From Ophiosphaerella korrae (Eukaryota > Ascomycota > Dothideomycetes > Pleosporales > Phaeosphaeriaceae): 64,000 nt of DNA. A program made the position numbers and the translations under genes. The stretch spans positions 62,001 to 126,000 of the forward strand of contig JALNQF010000103.1 in the NCBI GenBank assembly GCA_028456385.1, read 5' to 3'. The notes under the pieces are model-generated. The model was not told where the DNA came from, ran no database searches, and worked only from the letters and a program-made list of their open reading frames with translations. Of the stretch, positions 1 through 11,870 are shown piece by piece; the first letter of the stretch is position 1, and each line of letters opens with the position of its first letter.

Positions 1-240
1 TAATAATAGACTCTAAGAAGCTATAGATTGTATAATTAAGCTAAAAGAAGAAAGTAAAGAATAGTTTAATACTAAAAGGACGTTACGTATAAAAGATATA
101 CCTAAGGGAATATTAGTACTTATCTAAAACTTATTTAGTAACTAGAATAAATCTAGATAGTAGAAACTCTAACCTTAGTAGAAGGGCCCTTATTAAGTTA
201 TCTAGTTATATTCCTCTAGATAGTACTAGCTTACTAACCT

Positions 241-3200
241 AGATAGTATAAAGTTTAGAAACTACACCTTAGGAGTAAGAGTAGTAGAATTCTACTAGCG
301 AAGCTAGTAAGAACTAATAGATATCTTAGAAAATTTAGAGCTAGAAGCTAAAGATTTTATAGTTAGACAAAAAAAAGAGTAAGCTTTACCTAACGCTAAG
401 GAGTAACCTAAAAGAGTATTAGATAAACTAGTACTAATAGAGCTAGTATTTAGAAGGCAAAGTAGGCAAGTATAAAAATAATATAGATAGGACTTACTAT
501 TACTAGTATAAACTTATTAGCTATAATTAGTTTAAATCCTAGTACAAAAGCCTAAATTTAATCTAGCTAACTTTAAATTCTTTGCACAAAAGGAACCTAA
601 TAAGGAAATTAATTTTAGCTAAAGATTAGCTAAAAATTTTAAATAGGAGAGAGAACAAGTAGGTATTATAAGTAAATAGGAGAATTAGTAATAGGAGGAA
701 AAGAACTTAGTTAATTTTCTCTAAAAATAAATAACTAAAGAGGCCTTAGTACATAGATACTAAGAAGAAAAAACTCTATATTACCTATTATTACTAATTA
801 CTATCCTTAGAACTAGAAGAAGAAGCTTAAGTAGCGAGAGGACTTCTAAGACTAAACCTAGGTAGCTAAAGGTAAATACTACTTAGATAATAAGTATAAT
901 AGTAATCCTAATTCTAAAGCTAAGGATCTTAAAGTAAAAGGCTAAGAGAATACTAAAGAAGTAGAGGAAGTATAGAAATAGAAGACTAAAAGCTCCTAAA
1001 AAGAGAAGTAGAAAAGCTTAAACTTATTATATTAAATTAAGAATAGACTAAAGTAGGAATACTACTACTAGAAAGTAGAGCGTAAAGAAGAGAGGTTAAA
1101 GGAGTAGCTAGATAGTAGCTAGAAGTAAGAGTAAGAGTAGTAAGAGACTTAATAGAGTATCTATAAGTATATCCTAAACCCTTATTAAAACCTAGGTAAC
1201 TTATATTTAACTCTAAGTTAGTAAAGTAAGAAAGGCGTAAGGGCGTACCTTATAAGGCCTAAAGAGCTAGTAGTTAATAAAGAGAATTTAGAGTAGTATA
1301 AAAGCTTAAAAGTAAGCTAGAACTACTAGAAGAAGCGCTTTAAAAGTATTTACTAATACTAGAAAGAGATAAAGAGTAAGAAGAACTAGAGAGAACTTAA
1401 TAAATAAGAGCCTTATCTACTATAGAGAAAATAGTAAGTAGAGAATTGTTAGACTTACTCTTAAGTATAGTATAACCCTAGAGACGCTAGCTATAAGCTC
1501 GCTAGTAAAAAGGATTATTAGTAAAGCTATAAGGATAGCTAGAAATCTTAGAGTTATTATCTTTAGGCTTATCTATACTATATACTACTAGGTAAGCCTT
1601 AAGCCTATAAAGACGTACTAGCTTACTAGGCGTTATAAGAAGACGCCTATAAGCTACTTAATAACTTAGAGAAATATTTTAGTAAATAAGATACTAAATA
1701 TTAGCTACTATAGTATTATGCGTAAAGGGCGTAGTAATAGAGTAGCTAAAAGACTAAGTAGCTATAAGAATAAAAGTATTAGCGTAAGTACGCTTTTACT
1801 TAAAGAGCTTAGTAATATAGTAGTAACTTTTAGTAAAACTTTTAACCTAAGAAAGTACTTACTTATATTTAGCTACTAGACTACTAAAAACGCGTTAGCT
1901 AAGCTCTAAAAGACTATTAGGATAAAATTAAGTAAAAAGAAAAATAAAGTTAAAGACTTACTTAACTTATAATTGTAGCCCTAAATATAATAATAAATAT
2001 AGAAGCTATTAAAGTAGATAATACTTTTATTATTAAAGAAAATAGAGTATCTAATACTACTATAAATATAGGTAGTATAACTACAATTACCTTCCTCTTT
2101 AGAACTACAAGCTATAGCCTTATTAGAGCCTAGTAGTAGTAGCCCTAGTAGTAAGGCCCTATAAGGGCTAATAGTCTTCTAAGTACGCTAACTTATATAG
2201 ACTATAGCCTTATAATAAGCTTATATCTCTTAAGAATTATTAATTAAAGAAAGATCTTATAAGCGCGTAGCTTAAGTAGCTAAAAAGTCTTAAGTAAGTA
2301 TCTTTTAACTCTTATAATAGCGTACCTAATAGTATAGCTAGTAGAAAAGAGACTAAAAGCTATTAGAAGTATAGAAGAAGCTATTAGAGTTATAAGAACA
2401 AATATTATAAAGACTATTCTACTAGTAAGCTCTATTCTTATACTTATTATAGTAAGTATATATAAACTCTTAGATAAAGAAAAGAAGCTAGCTAAAGTTA
2501 TACTCTTTAAAGATATTAAGGGCTTAGTTAAAAAGGTTATAAAGTAAGTTAAGTAAGAGAGAGTAGTTAAAGAAATAAGTAATAACTAAGAGAAAAGCGT
2601 AGTTAGTAAGACCTAAAGGTCTATAAGTAAGAAAGATAGATACTTACCTTTATACTAGAAATAATATATTATAGAAATAGGGTAAGAAGCCTTACTTTTA
2701 GTTTAATAGTAACTTAAGAGTAGTCTACCTAGGTTATAAAGTAGCTAAGAAGGATTATTACTACTATAGTTACTCTAGCTAAGCTAGCTAGCTATATAAG
2801 ACTTAGGTTAGAAGTTAAAAGTAGCTATAATAATTAAAGTAGAAAGTAAATAAGAGAATAGAGCTAAGAAACTAGTAAGAGAGTATAAAGTAGCTAAGAT
2901 AAGCCTAAAGAAAAGAAGAAGAAAATAGAATAAAAAATAGAGAGATAAAGTTTAAGTACGCTTCTAGGGAGCGTTTATAACTTTACTAAAAATTATAAGA
3001 GTAAATAACTATAAGAGCCTAACTACTAGTAAAGACGTTTAAATATAGAGCTTAAAGGCTCTACGCTAGCTTAACTAATAAATATATATATATAAGAAAA
3101 GAGCTAGCTATTAAAAATTAATAAGTAAGAGAAGAATTTAGTAGATAGAGACGTATTAAGTAAAAGAACTATTATAGAAAGGTAAAAACTACTATAGCTT

Positions 3201-3650
3201 ATAAAACATGCGTAAAAAGAAATAGTAAGAAGATAAGTAGCTACTACTACAAGCTATATAATACGTCTATATAAAAATTTTATTAAATAACCTAGAAACT
3301 ACGTAAATACTCTATAAACAACTCCTTAGATATTAGATCTAGAGCCCTTAGGAGAAAGGTATTATAAGTAGAAAATAAAAGTAGTATCTTTAAAGTCCTA
3401 AGCTATAGACACTCTAAAATAAAAACAATAGCTAATATAAAGAAATAGAGGTAGCATAACTTAAGCTTTATATAGGTAATAGCGCTAATAAAGCTAGTAT
3501 TCTCTTAGGGTAAGTCTAAGTAGGTTATAGCTATAGCTAGGGTTAGATTAGTAGTTCGTAGACAATATATAGTAATTAATACCTAAAGGGCTATAAGTTA
3601 TTTAAGAGGAAGAAAGCTCTTAGAGACTTAATATCTTTATTTTCTTTTAT
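241..3650 (+). pseudogene. Decayed long reading frame, unidentified, Gln/Glu/Lys-rich
   Basis: A plus-strand frame can be followed from about 270 through 1000 with only TAA/TAG interruptions. It gives protein-like stretches such as 'ELIDILENLELEAKDF' (310-360) and 'KPKFNLANFKFFAQKEP' (548-600). Similar charged, probably coiled-coil segments continue with frame changes through 1080-1950 and 2440-3650, for example 'LDYQKRVSQALKDYQDK' near 1880. I see no reverse transcriptase, DDE transposase or protease motif. The density of in-frame stops is higher than expected for RIP of ordinary Gln/Trp content, so part of it may be non-coding or read on the wrong strand; the opposite strand near 270-460 is also open. 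It may be a gag-like or accessory protein of the element whose right end lies here. Confidence 0.35.
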
Positions 3651-4173
3651 TAATATTAATATTTTAGCTAGAAGGCCTAAGTTACTCTCTAACTATATAT
3701 ATAGTTAGCGCTAGATACTAGACTATTTATAGAGTAAAGCTAAATTACAAATCTAAATTATTTTAGATCTAATAGTTTAAGTACCTTATAGCTAATAAAA
3801 TAAGAAAGAGGTTTATAGGTTAAGGTAGGTTTTACTCTCTCTCTAGGCTAGAAGCTCTTAATTAAGTATAGTAGCTTAATAAGACTAAGCTCTATATAAG
3901 AAGAGAGGTATATAGTAGAGTATTATAAAGAAAGAAATAGTAAAAAGAGGGTAGGTAGTTACTAAAGAAATATAAGTACTAAGAGCTTATAAGGAGGTAA
4001 ACTATTAAAGAGGATAGGTAAGAGAGGGTAGCTAATAGGCCCTTAGGTTATAGGATATAACTTATAGGAGGGCGAATAATATTTAGAGTTAGTTTAGCTA
4101 ATAAAGTTTAAGATCTCTAAAACTAATAAGCCTTTAGGCCCTAAATCTATATTAGGTATATAACCTTACAACA
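3651..4173. other. Non-coding tail of the leftmost element
   Basis: No readable protein and no clear internal repeat. By position this could be an LTR or 3' UTR of the element, because it directly abuts the Gypsy-A integrase, but no second copy is present in the window for comparison. Confidence 0.3.
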
Positions 4174-5562
4174 CTAGTTATTTTAATTATAGTTAAAGTA
4201 GTATCTTAAGTACGATTCTATTATTTAATTTATACGTTCTAACTATCTAACTATATATTAATAGTATGCTATTAACATTTAATATTTAATTTCTAATAAT
4301 ACTATTATTATTCTTTATAGTTTTAATATAAATCTTATATCTCTATCTATAATAATTTTGTCTAGAATACTATACTAGCTAACTACTATTCCTAAAACTT
4401 AGTATATAGTAACTTTTATCTTACTTTTCTCTTTATATAGTCTAAAGTATAAGTACTTTATAAGCTTATCTACTATTATTAGAATTCTATTATACTTAAC
4501 TTCTAATATTAGGTCTTTTAACTTAGGTAGCTTTATAATAAAGTCTATTGTAATAACTTCCTAAAGTTATTCTAGTATTTTAACTAGTTATAATATTCTA
4601 TATAGTATATATCTACTATACTTATTTCTATAGTATTCTATATAATCTTGTAGTACTTCTATTCCTAGTTATCTTACTCTTAAGATATAATAATTATATA
4701 GTAATCTATCTAGCGTTTTATTAATACCTTAGTATCTATATACTAGTAGTTTATAGAATTATTATATAAATTCTCTTTATATCTTATTTAGTATATATAT
4801 TCTTCTTTATATTTTCGCAAGTTTTTCTTAGACCTTAAGTTTCTTTATTTCTTTTAAGGCTTTTTCTATTTCTTTTTAAATCTATTTATCTAGCTTACTA
4901 CTTTTTCTTTTAACTATTGCGGCTATTCTAGGTATATTTAGGACTAAGTATTTGTTTTTATTCTTAACTAAGACTATACTAGTTGTATTTACTTCTTTTT
5001 ATAAGTCTAGTTTTTAGCTTAAAGTATTTATAAACTAATTATCTTTACCTTTTGTATATATAATTTCTATATTAAATATTAATAAGTATTCCTACTATCT
5101 TATATAGTATTATATTAAGTCTTTATTTATTATAAATCTTATAAGATTCCTATAGTCTATATAGACTTTTATTTAATACTTTACTCTTTATAAGTATACT
5201 CTCTATTACTTAAATACTTTATAGATTACTAGTATTTCTTTAATATAAATTAAGTAGTTAAGTTCTACTAGCTTTATTTTCTTAGTAAAGTATTTAACTA
5301 GGTATTCTTACTTTATATCCTAATCTTCTTGTATTAGTACTATTTTATAGACTAAGTTAGATATATCTATTTTTACTATTACTAGTAGGTCTAGATTATA
5401 TATTCTAATAACTAGGTCCTCTATAAACTTATATTTAATCTAACTAAATACTTTATTATATTCTTTAGTCTATATAAATAGTGTATCTTTCTTTATAAGT
5501 TTTATAAGTAGTTCTATTATTTTAGACTATCTTACTATTAGCTTTCTATAAAAATTTACTAG
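4174..5562 (-). pseudogene. Gypsy-A RNase H and integrase core (fragment)
   Basis: Read on the minus strand from 5562 down. The fragment starts with the segment that follows Gypsy RT ('LVNFYRKLIV'), then an RNase H-like domain with 'VIVKIDISNLVYKIVLIQ' and 'LVKYFTKKIKLVELNYLIY', and then a linker. Near 4350-4190 comes the integrase core with 'DRDIRFILKLQRIII' (second catalytic Asp) and 'QYIVRQLERINQIIESYLR' (catalytic Glu). In-frame TAA/TAG codons fall at Gln/Trp positions. The 5' continuation is at 11871 across Copia-1. The C-terminal part is cut at 4174 by the leftmost element. Confidence 0.85.
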
Positions 5563-5567
5563 CCTAT

Positions 5568-6117
5568 TGTTAGATTTAAAGGAAGTTATAGCAATTTAAT
5601 AAAAAGGCTTTTTTGTAATAGCTATATAAGGGCCTTATTAGAGAGGGATACTAAGGCTTTTAGAAAAGCCCTTTTTAAGTTAGTTACTTATAACTTAAAA
5701 GTAATAAGTATAAACTAAGTAGATTAATTATTCTCTCTATCTCTAGCTTTGCGCTCTATTTATGTATCTGCAATATAGTAGTCTTAGCTAGGTCTCTTAA
5801 GATAGTAGTAAGCTAGATCCTTAATACCCTTTCTATTAAGGTACTAGTTTCTTTATTATATTAGTTATACTAATATAGTCTATCTCCTTATATATAAGAT
5901 TCTTTATTCGATTCTTTTATTTATAAGGGTTAAGGCTGTAATCCTTTTAGCTATAGTAGGGTTAGTAGCTTAGCAATTATTACGCCCGTGCGCTAAGCTA
6001 ATTAGATCGCAGTACTAGCTTAAGCGAGCTAATTAACAGATTCTAGGTACACCTAGAATCTATTACGCCTCTCTACGTATATACTATTAAGTATCTAATT
6101 ATATAACTTATCTAATA
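5568..6117 (-). repeat. Copia-1 3' LTR
   Basis: 550 bp, matching 11316-11865 except at RIP-type sites. Starts with tgttagatttaaagg. Contains a perfect inverted repeat near its 5' (minus) end at 6038-6061: agattctaggt and acctagaatct separated by ac. Confidence 0.95.
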
Positions 6118-6133
6118 CACCCCTTTAGGTTAG
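6118..6133 (-). other. Copia-1 polypurine tract
   Basis: Directly inside the 3' LTR, the minus strand reads ctaacctaaaggggtg. This is a purine-rich run abutting the LTR, as expected for the plus-strand primer of reverse transcription, and it fixes the minus orientation. Confidence 0.7.
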
Positions 6134-9100
6134 TAACTTATTAGTAAGCTAGATATTTATAAGATAAGTATAAGATTTTTAAGGTAGTCTTAGATTTTAT
6201 CTAGAGGTACTTTATATATTGTTTAGTGTTCTATTACTTCTATTAGTCTAAGCTATTTTAAGAAGCTTTCCTATTTATTTACTAGTAAGACTTTTATAAA
6301 GCTATCTACTATTATCTCTATTAATAGAGTATATTCTACTTTAATTTAGCTAGTAGAGACCTCTTATCTTAGCTAATAATTGTAGATATTAACGTGCTAA
6401 AGCTTAGTTTATAGCTTAGCTAGTTTTTTAGTAATAAGCTAGATTGTTTAAGTATTATTGCACTAGATTGTAATATAGTTTGTAGAGAGTTTAATATATA
6501 GTTTGTTAAGAAGTTTTAATATAAAGATTGCTTCTTTTACTACCTACAATAGGGCTAGCAACTTAGCTTCTATTGTAGAAGTAGTAACTATATCTTGCTT
6601 ATTTACTCTCTATATAATAAGCCTATTAAAAAGTTTAATTATATAGCCTTGTAAACTTTTTTAGTCTATAGTATTATTAGTAAAGGAAGTATTACTAGCG
6701 ACTTGTAATAAGTTGCCTCTACTTAGCTAGAGTGCCCTTAATCTTGTATAAGAGAGGTATATAAGTACTCGATTAGTAGCTTTATAGTAAGTAGTGCTTA
6801 GGTTTATAAGAAAATAAGCTAGTTTCGATGTTATAAAAGCTATATCTAGCTAAGTAGTTATAGTAGTAAATAGAAGTAAACTAATTTTACGTTAGTATTT
6901 ATTAATCTTAGATAGTATTACTAAACTAGTATAGGCCTTAAGTTTAGTAGTAGCTATAGGTATATTATAATAGACGTGTAGTTTATTTATAAGCTAACTT
7001 ATCTTATTAATATACGCTACCTATAGTAGTTAAATTATACGTTACTCTCTATCTTAAATTACTTTAATACTAAGAAACTATTAGAGATCTATTCCTCTAG
7101 TAATAGTATACTTCTCTTTTAGAAGATTAGTTACTTACTATACTTCTTTAGTCTTCTACTTATTATATGCGATAATAATATTATCTACGTAGAAGAAGAT
7201 AATAATTCTATCTTTAACTATATAGTATAGTTTGTGTAGTACTATTTAAAAGCCTATAGCTTTAAGTGTAGCTATAAATTCTCTCTACTATAAGAGAGGT
7301 AAGATCTAGAGACTATATAGGGCCTTTTAGACTCTAAGGATTATACCCTTCTTTTAGTATCTCCTTAGTATTCTTATATAGATCTCTTAGTCTATTACTA
7401 TATAAATAAAGGCGTTAGTTACGTTGTACTATTTTAGTTTAAGATTATATTTAGTAGTAATAGCTATAAGTATCTAAAAGGATTAGCTAGCTAGTATTAT
7501 AGTATAAGTCTCTTATACTATAATATTTTATTACTAGTCTCTTTATATAATAAGTTAAGCTTTATATTTAATAAATTAATAATATTTATTAAGCTTATAC
7601 GTATATACCTATATATAGTCTAGTATCTACTAGCTAGAACGCTAGATAGGTTTAGCTAGTACTTTAGTCTATAATTTTATCTAGCAATAGCTAGTTAGGT
7701 AGGATAGCTTAGCTTCTTTAAATAACTTGCCTATTAGATAGCTTTCTAGGTTCGTTTAGTATAAAAGTAGCGATAGGAGTTAATTGTAGTAGAGCTTTAG
7801 TCCTTTCGCAAGTATCCTCTTTATCTTAGCTTTGTCTACAAGTTCTCTTTAGTATTTTCTAAAGTTACCTACCTAGGTACTAGCTATAAAGGCTACTACC
7901 TATAGTATAGTTTTAGATAAGCTATATCTATTATGTACTATTAACTCTAGTTAGTCTCTAGTTATTAAATAGGCTAGCATTGCTACTAGAGGTAGAGATA
8001 GTAGAGGAGTTAGATAGTAGTCTACGATCTTTCTTCTATAGTAGTAGCTAGGTAGATCTTCTTTATTATTTATAGATATATCTAACTTAGTATTATCTTT
8101 ATAGAAGGACTCTATTTCTAGCTCGTGCACTAGTACTAAAAGCTTAATTGTTTTAATATAGGTAGCGATCTCTTCTAGTATTTAATATATAAAGTTATCT
8201 ATTAGATCTTCTATTTTACTATTAAAGATTGTTTACTTATTAAAGATTATATCCTATATACTTATTACCTTAGCTATAGATAGTACCTAGATCTAGTAGA
8301 TATTTAATAACTAGTATCTTACAAGGTAGCTAATCTATACTTTTAGATCTAAACGTTATAGCCTTAATTTACTACGCTGCGTATTATTAGTTATTATAAA
8401 GGCTTTACACCTATATACTTTTAAGTAGGCTAAGTTTAGCTTTTTTGTTAATACTATAATTCTTTAATTCTTAGTAACTTTTGTAAAGAATACTTTATAT
8501 AGTGTCTTCTAGTTGTTTAAGTAACTTAGTGTTTAATTATATAGGTAGACTCTAGCCTATATAATTTTAGGCTAAAGCTCTTATAGTAGATTTGTATTAA
8601 GTCGTATAGTATATAACTTTTCTTTATTAATTCCTCTAGCTCGCTTAGCTCCTCTATTTTAGGCTTAAGTATCTAGAGCTAAAAGTTCGATAGTAATACC
8701 TTATAAGTTTAACTAGCGCTAGACCTCTAGTTTTACTATTATAATCTCGTTATTAGCTTTAATTACCTTAACTAAGATACTATACTAATTCTTTAAGAAG
8801 AGAGTTAAATTTAATAGCATCTTAATAATTAATTTAGCTAACTAGTTATTAGTAAAGTAGAAGTCCTACTATAGTTTTAAGTACTTATTAGTAATAAGTA
8901 TCTAGCTTTTCTCTTTAGTAACGCTTTATACTTTATATAAGTAGAAGTTAATAGAGAGTCTTTCTTTTAATCCTTTGTAACTAATTCTTAGTATATAGCT
9001 AATTTACTACTTTATCTTAGCTTTACTATATACGTTATACTAAACTATAGATACTCTTTTTATACGCACCCCTTAAGCTTACTAGATAAGGTGTTTAATT

Positions 9101-9600
9101 ATAGCTAGTCCTAGATAGCTAAGTCTCTTGTACTATAGTAGTACTAGTACTCTAATAGTCTAAGGTTTATAGGTATAGTATACTACTTAGTATATAAGAT
9201 TGTATAGTAAATAATACTCGAGTACCTATTAACTATAGATCTTAGTAAAGTATCTAATTATTTGTCTATTAGGCTTATTTAGAGTCGTTAGCTTAGATTA
9301 AGTATTCTACTATATTCCTCTCTACTAGAGTAGCTAGAAAGAGACTAGGTTATAAAAGATATCTAGGTATATAGCTACGTTATATAGAACTAGTTTATTT
9401 TCTATTAACTAGTTTTTTAGCGTAAAGGTAAGAGATCTATATCCTTTTACTTATATCTTTAACTTACCTACTTATATATAATTATTTAGCCTTAATAGAT
9501 AATAGTTATATACACGAGTTAGGTTGTTTATAATATAGTAGGTTAAACTAGAGTCTAGGATAAAGGAATTCTAGAAAGGGTAGGTATTATAGGTATTCCT
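6134..9600 (-). pseudogene. Copia-1 pol: protease, integrase, RT, RNase H (decayed)
   Basis: Minus strand, in order. The protease active site reads 'FILDSSLTYYI' near 9560-9540 (family form LDSG). The integrase spans about 9250-8500. The RT has the Copia-typical 'KALYSL..LPLL..REF' at 7330-7255 and the catalytic box 'FYVDNIIIAY' at 7200-7162, where YVDD has become YVDN. The RNase H C-terminal signature 'GYIIKLFNRLII' then 'KQDIVTTSTIEAKLLAL' lies at 6650-6552, which is nearly diagnostic of fungal Copia pol. Stops replace Trp and Gln, for example the Trp of 'ISW' at the RNase H signature. There is no frame intact enough to make enzyme. Confidence 0.93.
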
Positions 9601-10870
9601 TATAGTTTTAGTAACGAAAGTACTCTTAATACTTAATATTTACTAGCCTTCTAGTTAATCTTCTTTATAGATTTTAGTAATCTAAGGTAACTTAGCGTGT
9701 AGTTCTATATAAGGCTTTGTTTAATACTTTAACTATCCTCTTATTAGTCTTTATAAAGTTGTATTATACTTACATTTATAATTAATAAGCTCTTTTAGAG
9801 TTTTACTTAGAGTCTACTAATCTAGTACTTTGTTAAGATTAATATAGTAGTAATTACTAAGTTTATAAGGTCTTTTATAAGCTAGGTATTATTTACTTAT
9901 AGCTCTTTAACTTATTATTTAGTTAACGTTAGTATTACTACTACGTATACGTTAATTACGAGGTCTACTCTATTTATTAAGTAGCGCGCTGTCTGTAAGA
10001 GAGGCGTCCCTAGTCTTACTCTAGGTAGTATTACTACTAGTAGCGTAAAGTAAAGTATTATCTACTACAAAAGTAGCTTTGCGCCTCTTTATATTTAGGG
10101 GATAGTACACTATTATATGCTTATAGTAGCGTTTTATTATCTCCTTCTAGTTTATACTAGGTAATAGCTTTCTATTATCTTAAAAGGTTATAGACTAAAT
10201 TAGTGCTACGTGTTTAATAGCTACTAAAAAGTCTTAAGTAATTATATTAATTTGTAGTAACTTTACTACTTAATACGTTTTAGCCTTAGTAGTAGCGTAG
10301 TTATACTTAGCTATCTATATATCCTAATTTACTAGGCTTCTTATAAGCTTAAGTAATTTAAGGTATCTATTACGTACACGCTCTTACTTAATACGCTTGT
10401 CTACGCTAATAGTTTGCTTTAGGTTTAATAGCTACTAACGTAGAGATTAGTTTAGTAGGTAGCACGTTCGTAGTAGATATAGTAAGACTAAGGATTAGAT
10501 AAACGTTATAATATACTAGAGACTTAACTACTCTTTTTTATACTTATATTAGTTACTATAGTATTACTTAGCTAATATTTTATAGTATTTAAGGTCTTCT
10601 TTAAAAGCTTTATAACTAGTAGCTAAGAGTTTAGACTACTACGTAGGAGTCTTAATACCTAATACTAGAGTATAGTTAGCTATTACTAGAGCTCTAATTA
10701 GTTCTAGTCTCTAAATTAGCTAGGTAGAAGATTCTAGGTTAATCTTATCTTAAATGTTATATACTACGTATCTAGATTGTAGTTAAATTATCTATGTAGT
10801 ATAATCTTTATTAGTCCTTAACGTTATAGTTAGATTGTATTAGGTTATACTAGCTATCTTGTTTTAGCTT
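9601..10870 (-). pseudogene. Copia-1 gag region (decayed)
   Basis: Lies between the protease motif and the 5' leader and is closely matched by Copia-2 at 31038-34230. That match shows it is a conserved element part and gives a second copy for comparison. I could not pick out a clean zinc knuckle after RIP. The assignment as gag is by position upstream of protease in a Ty1/Copia element. Confidence 0.7.
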
Positions 10871-10873
10871 TAA

Positions 10874-11110
10874 GTTATAGGAGGGTAGGAGATTGTTACT
10901 TTTTAGAGTGCGCTTTAGTTAAGGCTAAGTATAGTGCTTAGCTTAATTTAAGAGTTATTAGAGGGCTACTAGAAGGTAGGAGATTTGCGCCCCTTTTTAA
11001 AGATGCTCGTAGTGCTACTAGAAGGTAGGAGAATAGTACTTTTCGCTAACGCGCGTAGGGCTACTAGAGAGTAAGAGATTAGCACTTTTTACTAATGCTC
11101 TTTATAGTGC
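10874..11110 (-). repeat. Degenerate ~65-bp direct repeats in Copia-1 leader
   Basis: The phrase gctactagaaggtaggaga recurs at about 10967, 11016 and, with changes, 11068, with a weaker match near 10878. Each is followed by a stretch like cgctttt and a gctc. Three to four imperfect units lie between gag and the 12-bp array. Function unknown. Confidence 0.6.
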
Positions 11111-11118
11111 TTAGCTTA

Positions 11119-11270
11119 ATACTTAGCTTAATACTTAAGTTAATACTTAAGTTAATGCTCGAGTTAATGCTTAAGTTAATACTCGAGTTAATACTCGAGT
11201 TAATGCTCGAGTTAATACTTAAGTTAATACTCGAGTTAATACTTAAGTTAATGCTCGAGTTAATATAGGT
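11119..11270 (-). repeat. 12-bp tandem array in Copia-1 5' leader
   Basis: About twelve head-to-tail units of ttaatgctcgag or its variants ttaatactcgag, ttaatacttaag and ttaatgcttaag. Alternation of gctc, actc and actt matches RIP-type changes of one ancestral unit. The array sits just inside the 5' LTR (11316), in the untranslated leader. Confidence 0.85.
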
Positions 11271-11315
11271 AGATGCTAGTTTACTTAACTTAGTTAAGGT
11301 AGTAAGACTCTTAAT

Positions 11316-11865
11316 TATTAGATTTAAAGGAGGTTATAGCAATTTAATAAAAAGGCTTTTTTGTAATAGCTATATAAAGGCCTTATTAGAGAGGGATACT
11401 AAGGCTTTTAGAAAAGCCCTTTTTAAGTTAGTTACTTATAACTTAAAAGTAATAAGTATAAACTAAGTAGATTAATTATTCTCTCTATCTCTAGCCCTAC
11501 GCTCTATTTATATATCTACGATATAGTAGTCTTAGCTAGGTCTCTTAAGATAGTAGCAAGCTAGATCCTTAACACCCCTTCTATTAAGGTACTAGTTTCT
11601 TTATTATATTAGTCGTACTAATATAGTCTATCTCCTTATATATAAGATTCTTTATTTAATTCCTTTATTTATAAGGGTTAAGGCTGCGATCCTTTTAGCT
11701 ATAGTAGGGTTAGCAGCTTAGCGATTGTTACGCCCGTGCGCTAAGCTAATTAGATCGTAGTACTAGCTTAAGCGAGCTAATTAATAGATTCTAGGTACAC
11801 CTAGAATCTATTGCGCCTCTCTACGTATATACTATCGAGTATCTAATTATATAACTTATCTAATA
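11316..11865 (-). repeat. Copia-1 5' LTR
   Basis: 550 bp, matching 5568-6117. The inner end reads tattagattt (TG mutated to TA). The outer end ...ctaata is followed by the target duplication cctat. Contains the same agattctaggt/acctagaatct inverted repeat at 11787-11810. Confidence 0.95.
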
Positions 11866-11870
11866 CCTAT

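Larger units (their letters stand above)
1..4173 (+). mobile_element. Right part of an unidentified element inserted in Gypsy-A
   Basis: Everything left of about 4173 is unrelated to the Gypsy integrase that begins at 4174. The integrase reading, compared with the same stretch in copy B (40380-40420), breaks off just after the 'YLRYYFNYNQNN' stretch. The foreign side ends in cttacaaca, which would fit an LTR ending in CA, but the left end is outside the window, so neither terminal repeats nor a target-site duplication can be checked. The missing integrase C-terminus and 3' LTR of Gypsy-A would lie beyond the left edge. The boundary is good to about 10 bp. The class of the element is unknown. 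Confidence 0.55.
5568..11865 (-). mobile_element. Copia-1: complete Ty1/Copia retrotransposon
   Basis: Two 550-bp LTRs (5568-6117 and 11316-11865) bound the element. The exact 5-bp duplication cctat flanks it at 5563-5567 and 11866-11870. LTR ends read tgtta...ctaata, that is TG...CA with the CA mutated to TA. The order on the minus strand is 5' LTR, leader, gag, protease, integrase, RT, RNase H, polypurine tract, 3' LTR. Integrase before RT defines Ty1/Copia. It interrupts Gypsy-A between RT and RNase H: the reading 'EVQQFYR' ends at 11871 and resumes at 5562. It keeps more CpA and TpG than its surroundings, so it is a relatively recent insertion. Confidence 0.95.
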
